Origin: an uncultured Bacteroidales bacterium
GTDB taxonomy: Bacteria; Bacteroidota; Bacteroidia; Bacteroidales; Bacteroidaceae
Reading direction: 5' to 3'
Assembly (NCBI GenBank): GCA_937906165.1
Contig: CALCYA010000061.1
Coordinates: 1-20,266, forward strand
DNA: 20,266 nucleotides
Shown: piece after piece, positions 1 to 5,940 of the stretch
Position numbering within the stretch: the first letter of the stretch is position 1
Layout: each line of letters starts with the position of its first letter
Position numbers and translations under genes: made by a program
The notes under the pieces: model-generated
What the model was told of the DNA's origin: nothing
What the model saw: only the letters and a program-made list of their open reading frames with translations
Database searches by the model: none

Positions 1-53
1 AACCAGGAAAGGCAGGACCAGAATCTGCAGTGTTACCATTACACCATAGCCCA
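1..53 (-). tRNA. tRNA-Gln (anticodon CUG), 5' part, truncated by window edge
   Basis: Read on the minus strand from position 53, the sequence folds as a tRNA. It has a seven-base 5' acceptor strand beginning UGGGCUA, UG at positions 8-9, a D-stem GUGU/ACAC around an AAUGGUA loop, a five-base anticodon stem with loop UUCUGGU, a four-base variable region, then the T-stem 5' strand CCUGG and the first two T-loop bases, where the window ends. The anticodon CUG (plus-strand positions 19-21) reads glutamine CAG codons, and the U1 start is typical of bacterial tRNA-Gln. The last pair of the anticodon stem is an A-C mismatch. The 3' half, including the acceptor 3' strand, lies outside the window, so acceptor pairing cannot be verified. 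Confidence 0.92.
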
Positions 54-69
54 ATGCTTAATTGCGATG

Positions 70-99
70 CAAAGGTACAACATTTTTTGGTAATACAAA
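70..99 (-). promoter_or_regulatory. Bacteroidota-type promoter for tRNA-Gln
   Basis: On the minus strand there is a -33 box TTTG (99-96), an 18-base spacer, and an exact -7 box TACCTTTG (77-70) matching the Bacteroides consensus TAnnTTTG. The -7 box ends 17 bases before the first tRNA base, so initiation a few bases downstream would give a short 5' leader. Position, orientation and match are all as expected for the tRNA gene's promoter. Confidence 0.75.
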
Positions 100-180
100 T
101 ATTTTTCGAACTTTTTTTATCACAAAATGCAAAAAAAGTTTCAAAAGCAGGGCGGGCGGCCCAAAATAGAGGGTTATTAT

Positions 181-211
181 TTTCAATTAGAGAAAATATA
201 AAGTATCTTTG
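181..211 (+). promoter_or_regulatory. Candidate primary-sigma promoter upstream of rsfS
   Basis: An exact -7 box TATCTTTG is at 204-211. A three-of-four match to the -33 box (TTTC, 181-184) lies 19 bases upstream. Initiation near 218 would give a leader of about 115 bases before rsfS. It faces away from the tRNA-Gln promoter, so the 54-333 region carries divergent promoters and I see no gene in it. Confidence 0.5.
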
Positions 212-282
212 CAAAGAATGGGAATATCCTTGACCGACCGCAATCACAGACATTTTGTCATACTTTTGGCAGAATACCGCTT

Positions 283-298
283 TGGCACAATGATTGCA
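283..298 (+). promoter_or_regulatory. Sigma-54 (-24/-12) type motif upstream of rsfS
   Basis: TGGCAC, five bases, then TTGCA matches the RpoN promoter consensus TGGCAC-N5-TTGCW at every fixed base, with GG and GC exactly 10 bases apart. It points toward rsfS. The predicted start near 309-310 leaves a leader of about 24 bases before the ATG at 334. A second TTTGGCA copy lies 16 bases upstream (265-271). The match is seen directly; function needs an rpoN gene and an enhancer-binding activator elsewhere in the genome. Confidence 0.4.
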
Positions 299-333
299 GT
301 ATAAAAGAAAACAAAAGGAAATAAGAACAATCT

Positions 334-705
334 ATGCAAAAAGAAAAAATCACAGCTCAAGAGGTAATTGAGCAGATAGTTGAAGGTATACAGGACAAAA
401 AAGGAAAAGGAATTGTTATAGTTGATATGCTCGAATTGGGCAACAGCATCTGTGACTATTTCGTGATTTGCCAGGGCAACTCCCCCAATCAGGTAAGCGC
501 GATTACAGACTCTGTAGCGGACACCGTACGCGAGAAATGCGGCAAGAAGCCCTATGCCATCGACGGACTGCGCAACAGTCAGTGGGTAGCCATGGACTAC
601 GGCGACATTCTTGTACACGTATTCCTGCCCGATGTAAGGACATTCTATGACATCGAGCACCTATGGGCCGATGCAAAAATAACAACAGTACCTGATTTAG
701 ACTAA
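334..705 (+). CDS. rsfS: Ribosome silencing factor RsfS (Iojap/DUF143 family)
   Basis: This 123-residue protein matches the RsfS family along its whole length, close to the usual 105-120 residues. Recognisable blocks are the central CDYFVICQGNSPNQ segment (about residues 40-53) and the GLRNSQWVAMDYGDILVHVF segment near residues 78-97, both core strands of the family fold. Known family members bind ribosomal protein uL14 on the large subunit and block subunit joining, lowering translation in stationary phase or starvation. The ATG at 334 is preceded by an A-rich leader containing AAAGGA about 14 bases upstream, which is only a weak ribosome site. It is the first gene of a co-directional unit with ftsH nine bases downstream. 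Family assignment is secure; regulation by the two upstream promoter-like motifs is inferred. Confidence 0.95.
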   Translation: MQKEKITAQEVIEQIVEGIQDKKGKGIVIVDMLELGNSICDYFVICQGNSPNQVSAITDSVADTVREKCGKKPYAIDGLRNSQWVAMDYGDILVHVFLPDVRTFYDIEHLWADAKITTVPDLD

Positions 706-714
706 TTATACCGT

Positions 715-2700
715 ATGGCGAATATAACTAAACCGAAATTCAATTTTACCTGGTTCTACATTGTTGTAGGAGCTATATTGCTTTCCACACTCCTTTTCGA
801 CAACGGCACCAAGGAGCAGATAAGGGAGGTGAAATACTCCGAACTAAGGGATTATGTAGAGCGAGGATACGTAGAGGAGATAACTGTCCACGACAATGGA
901 AGTGTTGAAGTATACATAAAGAAAGACTCTGCCGACAGGATTTTCAAAGGAACGGAGATAAGGGCCAATGCACGTCCAATGGTAACAACCACTATCGGTT
1001 CTGCCGACAATTTCGACGAGTTCATCTTTGAGATGAAGAAACCCGATGAGAACGGAAAGGCGAGATTCGACGGTACATTGACATACGAGCGCGAAAGCGG
1101 ATTCTTCAGCAACTTCCTTTGGAGTGTCGGCCCGTTCATCATTATAATCGCTTTCTGGATATTCATGATGCGACGAATGAGCGGAGGAGCCGGCGGCCAG
1201 GGCGGCGTGTTCAACGTGGGCAAGTCGCAGGCAAAGCTCTTCGACAAGACCAATACCCCAACAATAACTTTCAAGGATGTTGCAGGCCAGGAGGGTGCCA
1301 AGCAGGAGGTAAAAGAGATTGTCGACTTCCTCAAGAACCCGAAGATTTACACCGAGCTTGGTGGAAAAATCCCAAAAGGCGCATTGCTTGTAGGCCCTCC
1401 GGGAACAGGCAAGACCCTGTTGGCCAAGGCTGTTGCAGGTGAAGCAAACGTACCGTTCTTCTCCATGTCGGGTTCCGACTTTGTGGAGATGTTCGTGGGC
1501 GTGGGCGCTTCGCGCGTACGTGACCTGTTCCGTCAGGCAAAGGAAAAGGCACCATGTATAGTCTTCATCGACGAGATTGACGCCGTAGGACGTGCTCGTG
1601 GCAAGAACCCATCAATGGGAGGTAACGACGAGCGCGAGAACACCCTGAACCAGCTGCTCACCGAGATGGACGGATTCGGCACCAACAGCGGAATCATTGT
1701 AATTGCAGCAACCAACCGTGCAGACATCCTTGACAAGGCATTGCTGCGTGCCGGACGTTTCGACAGACAGATACATGTTGACCTGCCCGACCTCAACGAG
1801 CGCAAGGCAATCTTTGGAGTACACATGCGTCCTCTGAAACTTGACCCGTCGGTTGACGTGGACCTTCTATCGCGCCAGACACCTGGATTCTCGGGAGCCG
1901 ACATCGCGAACGTATGTAATGAGGCAGCCCTCATTGCAGCCCGCAACCATAAGAAAGCTATCGACAAACAGGATTTCCTTGATGCCATTGACCGTATCAT
2001 AGGAGGTCTTGAGAAAAAGACCAAAGTCCTGACACAAAAGGAGAAGGAGGCAATTGCCATCCATGAGGCAGGACACGCCACAATATCATGGTTCCTTGAA
2101 CATGCGAACCCGCTCATCAAGGTAACCATCGTTCCGCGTGGGCGCGCATTGGGCGCGGCATGGTACATGCCCGAGGAGCGTCAGATAACCACCAAGGAGC
2201 AGATGCTTGATGAAATGTGTGCCATTCTGGGCGGCCGTGCTGCCGAGGAGACATTCATCGGGCAGATATCTACCGGTGCCATGAATGACCTTGAACGTGT
2301 CACAAAACAGGCTTACGCAATGGTTGCATACGCAGGCATGAGCGAGAGACTGTCGAACCTATGTTATTACAACAACCAGGAGTACTCTTTCAACCGCCCA
2401 TACAGCGAGAAGACAGCCGAGGCCATTGACGTTGAGGTTCACAAGATGATTACCGAGCAGTACGAAAGAGCGAAAGCCCTGCTCAGCGAGCACAAGGAGG
2501 GTCATGCAGAGCTTGCGAAGATACTCATTGAGCGCGAAGTTATATTTGCCGAGGATGTGGAGAAGATCTTCGGCAAGCGCCCTTGGGCATCACGCAGTGA
2601 GGAGATCTTTGACAACAAAACCGAAGAGAACCCTGCAGATAAAGCAGAAATGCCGGGCGAAGAGCCGGTAAAGCCGGCAGACTGCAGCAAAACCGAATAA
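715..2700 (+). CDS. ftsH: ATP-dependent zinc metalloprotease FtsH
   Basis: A 661-residue membrane AAA+ protease, near the usual length. Order: an N-terminal transmembrane helix (about residues 13-28), an extracytoplasmic domain (about 35-130), a second transmembrane helix (about 133-152), a Gly-rich linker, the AAA+ module with Walker A GPPGTGKT (227-234), Walker B ending in D286-E287, and the second region of homology with R345 and R348. The peptidase domain has the zinc site HEAGH (450-454) and the likely third ligand D525 in the MND motif. All catalytic residues are intact. The last 25 or so residues form a charged, Pro/Glu-rich tail. FtsH degrades misassembled membrane proteins and selected regulators, in E. 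coli including LpxC of the lipid A pathway, which is notable next to lpxB. The ATG at 715 follows the rsfS stop by nine bases, consistent with one transcript. Confidence 0.98.
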   Translation: MANITKPKFNFTWFYIVVGAILLSTLLFDNGTKEQIREVKYSELRDYVERGYVEEITVHDNGSVEVYIKKDSADRIFKGTEIRANARPMVTTTIGSADNFDEFIFEMKKPDENGKARFDGTLTYERESGFFSNFLWSVGPFIIIIAFWIFMMRRMSGGAGGQGGVFNVGKSQAKLFDKTNTPTITFKDVAGQEGAKQEVKEIVDFLKNPKIYTELGGKIPKGALLVGPPGTGKTLLAKAVAGEANVPFFSMSGSDFVEMFVGVGASRVRDLFRQAKEKAPCIVFIDEIDAVGRARGKNPSMGGNDERENTLNQLLTEMDGFGTNSGIIVIAATNRADILDKALLRAGRFDRQIHVDLPDLNERKAIFGVHMRPLKLDPSVDVDLLSRQTPGFSGADIANVCNEAALIAARNHKKAIDKQDFLDAIDRIIGGLEKKTKVLTQKEKEAIAIHEAGHATISWFLEHANPLIKVTIVPRGRALGAAWYMPEERQITTKEQMLDEMCAILGGRAAEETFIGQISTGAMNDLERVTKQAYAMVAYAGMSERLSNLCYYNNQEYSFNRPYSEKTAEAIDVEVHKMITEQYERAKALLSEHKEGHAELAKILIEREVIFAEDVEKIFGKRPWASRSEEIFDNKTEENPADKAEMPGEEPVKPADCSKTE

Positions 2701-2743
2701 CATACATTCAAAGAAGAATTATAACACATAAACCTATTAAGAT

Positions 2744-3580
2744 ATGAAAAACTTTCTTGTGCGTGCAGCGACAGGCCTTGTATTCGGCATAGTGCTTATA
2801 GGCTCGATGCTATTGGGAGAATGTTATTTTGGAGCACTGTTCCTCATTGTGGCAATGCTTTCTGTAAGGGAGTTCTGCAACCTCATTGCAGAGTACAAGA
2901 AGACCACATTCAACAAATGGTGGGCTGTACTCGGCGGCGGATATCTTTTCTTCGCTTTCTTCGTGGCTACACATTGCAATGCCCGGATGACCCTACCCCT
3001 GTTTGCACCATACATCGCATTGGTTGTATATGTGTTCATACAGCAGGTATTCAGCACCGAAGGCAGCAAACTTGACAATTTTGCCTACTTCACCTTGAGC
3101 CAATTGTATGCCGCACTTCCATTTGCCATGCTGAACATCCTGTCGACAGTGGGCGCAGCACCGGGAGAGACATACAACTATATTCTGCCGCTCTCGATAT
3201 TCATCTTCATCTGGTGCAATGATACAGGCGCTTTCTGTGTAGGTTGCACAATGGGACGCCACAAGATGTTCGAACGTGTATCGCCCAAAAAGACCTGGGA
3301 GGGTTTTGCCGGTGGCGCAGCTGTTGCCATCGGAGCCGGGGTAGCCCTCTCTTACATCTTCGACGTGATGACAATATGGGAGTGGATGGGCATGGCAGCC
3401 ATCGTTGTTGCCACAGCGACATTGGGCGACCTCATCGAGTCATGCATGAAACGTGAGATGCAGATAAAGGATTCAGGCAATCTGCTTCCAGGGCACGGCG
3501 GTATTCTCGACCGTTTCGACAGCACCATTCTTGCTACACCCAGTGTGATAGCATACCTTAGCTTTATAGGATTGATTTGA
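2744..3580 (+). CDS. cdsA: Phosphatidate cytidylyltransferase (CDP-diacylglycerol synthase)
   Basis: A 278-residue polytopic membrane protein that converts phosphatidic acid and CTP to CDP-diacylglycerol, the precursor of phosphatidylethanolamine and acidic phospholipids. The family signature is complete at residues 233-259: S233, K236-R237, K242-D243, P249, H251-G252-G253 and D256-R257-F258-D259, which includes the metal and CTP-binding residues. Hydrophobic stretches begin at the N terminus (from residue 9) and recur through residue 225, consistent with several transmembrane helices in the inner membrane. It follows ftsH by 43 bases on the same strand and ends nine bases before a strong hairpin, so it is the last gene of the rsfS-ftsH-cdsA unit. 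Start ATG at 2744 gives a normal family N terminus. Confidence 0.97.
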   Translation: MKNFLVRAATGLVFGIVLIGSMLLGECYFGALFLIVAMLSVREFCNLIAEYKKTTFNKWWAVLGGGYLFFAFFVATHCNARMTLPLFAPYIALVVYVFIQQVFSTEGSKLDNFAYFTLSQLYAALPFAMLNILSTVGAAPGETYNYILPLSIFIFIWCNDTGAFCVGCTMGRHKMFERVSPKKTWEGFAGGAAVAIGAGVALSYIFDVMTIWEWMGMAAIVVATATLGDLIESCMKREMQIKDSGNLLPGHGGILDRFDSTILATPSVIAYLSFIGLI

Positions 3581-3588
3581 CAATCAAT

Positions 3589-3638
3589 AGAATATAACAG
3601 TGCAGGACGGCAATAGCCGTCCTGCACTGTTATATTCT
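3589..3638. terminator. Bidirectional hairpin terminator between cdsA and lpxB
   Basis: A perfect 23-bp inverted repeat (arms 3589-3611 and 3616-3638) surrounds a four-base loop AATA. It lies between two convergent genes, so it can serve both. Downstream on the plus strand comes TTGTTT; there is no long T-tract on either side, though the arm ends are themselves A/T-rich. Stem length and location make termination the most likely role. Confidence 0.85.
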
Positions 3639-3704
3639 TGTTTAATGCGGAAAGTTTAAGGTAAAGAGCCCAAAGTCAAGGTGAGATCACCGCTCCATTA
3701 AACA

Positions 3705-4850
3705 TCAAACACCCTTCCTTTCTTTCAGTAGCGCCACTATCTTGCGTGCCGCGCGTTGAGAAGCACCGGCTTCACCAAGGATCTCCAACATACGATCATA
3801 CTCATCGAGCATTGCCTTCCTCCCGTCTCCGTCTGCCAGAATCTTGCCAAGCTCAGCCTTGACATTCTCAAGAGTCATATCAGCCGCCACCAGCTCGCGT
3901 ACCACCTCCTTGTCTGCCACAAGGTTAACCAAAGAGACGAATTTCACTTTAAGGAAATGCTTTTTCAGCCAAGAGTAAAGACGTGCCAAAGGGGTAGCAT
4001 AGCACACCACCTGCGGAACGCGGAATATTCCGGCCTCAAGGGTTGCCGTACCCGAAGTGACAAGCGCCGCGTGGGCATTATTGAGGATATTGTATGTCTC
4101 GCCGAAGACAATGCATGCACCCTCCTCAAGATAAGGTTTGTAAAAATCCTTATCAATACCAGGAGCGCCGGCAATGACCGGCTGGTAGCCGGGATAGCTC
4201 TTCATAGCCTCAAGCATCAGCGGCAAGTTTGCTGTTATCTCCTGCTTTCGGCTACCTGCCAACAGCGCCACGATAGGCTTATCGGGAATATCGTTACGTT
4301 TGACAAACTCCTCGCGTGTCTCGGGAGAGTTACGCAAGAAAGCGTCCACGGCATCGACACAAGGATTGCCTATGTAATTTATCTTGTAGTCATGTTTTTT
4401 CTCAAAGAAATCAATCTCGAACGGCAGTATCGAGAAGAGCTCATCGACGTCGCGTTTTATATTCTTTATACGATGCTCCTTCCAGGCCCAAATTTTAGGT
4501 GATATATAATAATATACAGGAATATCGGTATTTTTATGTACATACTCCGCTATGGAGAGATTGAAGCCTGGATAATCGACAAGTATAAGCACATCAGGGC
4601 TCCACTGAACAATATCTTTCTTGCACATACTCATATTGGAGAATATCGTACGCAGATGCATCAGCACGGGTATAAAGCCCATATATGCAAGTTCACGGTA
4701 ATGCTTTACACGTTCTCCACCCACAGCCGACATAAGGTCACCGCCGAAAAAACGGAACTCTGCACTGCTGTCAACATCATTTATCGCTTTCATCAGGTTC
4801 GACGCGTGGAGATCTCCCGATGCCTCACCAACAATGAGATAATATTTCAT
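3705..4850 (-). CDS. lpxB: Lipid-A-disaccharide synthase
   Basis: A 381-residue GT19 glycosyltransferase that joins UDP-diacylglucosamine and lipid X to form the lipid A disaccharide at the inner face of the inner membrane. Family motifs are in order: the N-terminal GEASGDLHAS block (residues 8-17), VDYPGFNL, the YYISPKIWAWKEHRI block, IGNPCVDAV, LLAGSRKQEI and the C-terminal TSGTATLEAG donor-binding block. I place the start at the ATG on 4850, because translation then begins MKYYLIVGEASG as in the family; an upstream in-frame ATG at 4886 would overlap surE and add 12 unrelated residues. Length matches E. coli LpxB (382). It lies 23 bases downstream of surE and is probably co-transcribed with it, converging on cdsA. 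Confidence 0.96.
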   Translation of the reverse strand: MKYYLIVGEASGDLHASNLMKAINDVDSSAEFRFFGGDLMSAVGGERVKHYRELAYMGFIPVLMHLRTIFSNMSMCKKDIVQWSPDVLILVDYPGFNLSIAEYVHKNTDIPVYYYISPKIWAWKEHRIKNIKRDVDELFSILPFEIDFFEKKHDYKINYIGNPCVDAVDAFLRNSPETREEFVKRNDIPDKPIVALLAGSRKQEITANLPLMLEAMKSYPGYQPVIAGAPGIDKDFYKPYLEEGACIVFGETYNILNNAHAALVTSGTATLEAGIFRVPQVVCYATPLARLYSWLKKHFLKVKFVSLVNLVADKEVVRELVAADMTLENVKAELGKILADGDGRKAMLDEYDRMLEILGEAGASQRAARKIVALLKERKGV

Positions 4851-4873
4851 AGCATTTGTTTTAATATCAATTC

Positions 4874-5635
4874 TCAGAACTTCCATCCCTGCATATCTGC
4901 AAGCAGGCGATAGTCGGTAAAATCAATCGTAGTAGGGGTAATTGTCACATAATTGTTGTTGAGCGCCACACGGTCGGCCGACGGATCATTGTCCTGCACC
5001 TCGAACTCGCCTGTAAGCCACCACCATTTGCCACCACGTGGATGGTCATGCGCCTCCCACTCATTCACCCATGTACCCGTTGCCTGACGGCAAACCTTGA
5101 CACCTGCATAAGAAGGCGAAACAGGGAAATTCACGTTCAGGCAACTGCCTTTGGGCAATCCTTTTTCAAGTACCTGGGCCACAACTTTGCGGATGATGTC
5201 ATAAGTGGGTGCAAAATCGGCATCAGCATCGTGCGAACACAACGAAAAAGCCACAGAGGGGATTCCCTTCATACACCCTTCTATTACCACCCCCATCGTT
5301 CCCGAATAGTGTGCATTGACTGCCGAATTGTCGCCGTGGTTTATACCACCGACTATAAGATCCGGCCTGCGTGGAACATATGCATGGCATGCAATCTTTA
5401 CACAATCGCTGGGCGTTCCTGTACAGGAGTACACTGTCAGGCCAGGTTCTTTCTTCACCTCAGTAACCTTTATCGGAGTCTCGCTTGTAATCGCACACCC
5501 TTTTCCCGAACGCCCCGTATGCGGAGCGACAACAACAACATCTCCGAACTCACGCAACACACCTACCAGGCAGTTTATTCCCTTTGCCTGATAACCGTCA
5601 TCATTTGACACCAGAATAAGCGGTCTCTCTTTCAT
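4874..5635 (-). CDS. surE: 5'/3'-nucleotidase (survival protein) SurE
   Basis: A 253-residue SurE-family metal-dependent phosphatase acting on nucleoside monophosphates, and in some species on short polyphosphate. The metal site is visible: SNDDGY at residues 10-15 (D12, D13), the SGKG segment in the GRSGKGCAITSETP block, and the asparagine of GGINHGDN. The family block HYSGTMGVVIEGCMKGIPSVAFSL follows. The ATG at 5635 gives the usual short N terminus (MKERPLILVSNDDGY). An upstream in-frame ATG at 5692 would add 19 residues that do not resemble the family. First gene of the surE-lpxB pair, and transcribed divergently from the glycosidase unit. Confidence 0.96.
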   Translation of the reverse strand: MKERPLILVSNDDGYQAKGINCLVGVLREFGDVVVVAPHTGRSGKGCAITSETPIKVTEVKKEPGLTVYSCTGTPSDCVKIACHAYVPRRPDLIVGGINHGDNSAVNAHYSGTMGVVIEGCMKGIPSVAFSLCSHDADADFAPTYDIIRKVVAQVLEKGLPKGSCLNVNFPVSPSYAGVKVCRQATGTWVNEWEAHDHPRGGKWWWLTGEFEVQDNDPSADRVALNNNYVTITPTTIDFTDYRLLADMQGWKF

Positions 5636-5669
5636 AACAACCAGTTTTTTCACAATAGATTTCCGGGCG

Positions 5670-5677
5670 CTAAGATA
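5670..5677 (-). promoter_or_regulatory. Weak candidate -7 box for surE-lpxB
   Basis: On the minus strand TATCTTAG matches six of eight positions of TAnnTTTG, 34 bases upstream of the surE ATG. A TTTG lies 23 bases further upstream (5704-5701), a longer spacer than usual. This is the best candidate in the short gap but is not convincing on its own. Confidence 0.3.
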
Positions 5678-5777
5678 CAAACAAACGGGCAAAAGACGTA
5701 CAAACGGGTGAAATAAATTTATTTATTTCCCACATGTCGCACCGCACTATAGCTCCGAAAAAACAAGAGAGAGATTA

Positions 5778-5791
5778 CTGTAACGTCACAG
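5778..5791. promoter_or_regulatory. 14-bp near-perfect palindrome, candidate operator
   Basis: CTGTAACGTCACAG is self-complementary in six of its seven base pairs. Its TGT...ACA ends and 14-bp size are of the kind bound by dimeric regulators. It sits in the surE/GH2 divergent gap, about 80 bases upstream of the candidate GH2 promoter and next to a second inverted repeat. The regulator is unknown. Confidence 0.3.
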
Positions 5792-5794
5792 GAC

Positions 5795-5821
5795 AAGCAC
5801 AAATTCCGGAGATTTGTGCTT
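5795..5821. repeat. 10-bp inverted repeat upstream of the glycosidase unit
   Basis: Perfect 10-bp arms AAGCACAAAT (5795-5804) and ATTTGTGCTT (5812-5821) flank a seven-base centre TCCGGAG. It lies 50 bases upstream of the -33 box of the GH2 promoter. It could be an operator for the glycosidase genes, or an RNA hairpin in a longer transcript. The rest of the 305-base gap (5636-5940) shows no gene. Confidence 0.5.
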
Positions 5822-5871
5822 CAAACTATTCAACCCCGGGGAAAGGTAATTGCAAAAAACAATCCGCTTAT

Positions 5872-5902
5872 TTTGTACATTGAAGGCAAATTGTTATTTT
5901 TA
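5872..5902 (+). promoter_or_regulatory. Bacteroidota-type promoter for the GH2-GH84-BI-1 unit
   Basis: A -33 box TTTG (5872-5875), a 19-base spacer and a -7 box TATTTTTA (5895-5902, seven of eight consensus positions) lie directly upstream of the GH2 gene. Initiation near 5910 would give a leader of about 30 bases that is strongly A-rich, as is usual for Bacteroidota translation initiation. Confidence 0.6.
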
Positions 5903-5940
5903 CAAGCATTCATATAAAAAACCCAAAAAAAACGATAACT

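Noticed and set aside
150..162. GC-rich mini-hairpin GGGC...GCCC in the rsfS upstream region
   Set aside because: Only four base pairs, with no gene ending nearby and no T-tract, so a terminator or operator call is not supported.
30..233. 67-codon open frame on the plus strand at the left end
   Set aside because: It begins inside the antisense of tRNA-Gln and runs through both promoter regions. The product has no family character, and the DNA is AT-rich intergenic sequence.
244..660. 138-codon open frame antisense to rsfS
   Set aside because: It lies opposite a well-matched RsfS gene and its product shows no recognisable domain; it is a shadow of the real coding frame.
5034..5041. CCACGTGG as a possible parS core
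   Set aside because: The palindrome stops at eight bases and lacks the TGTT/AACA flanks of parS. It lies inside the surE coding sequence and is probably chance.
5636..5940. Insertion sequence, attachment site or small gene in the surE/GH2 gap as a trace of cassette insertion
   Set aside because: I found no transposase fragment, no matching direct repeats at 5636-5940 and 13925-14191, and no tRNA end; only promoter-like and palindromic elements.
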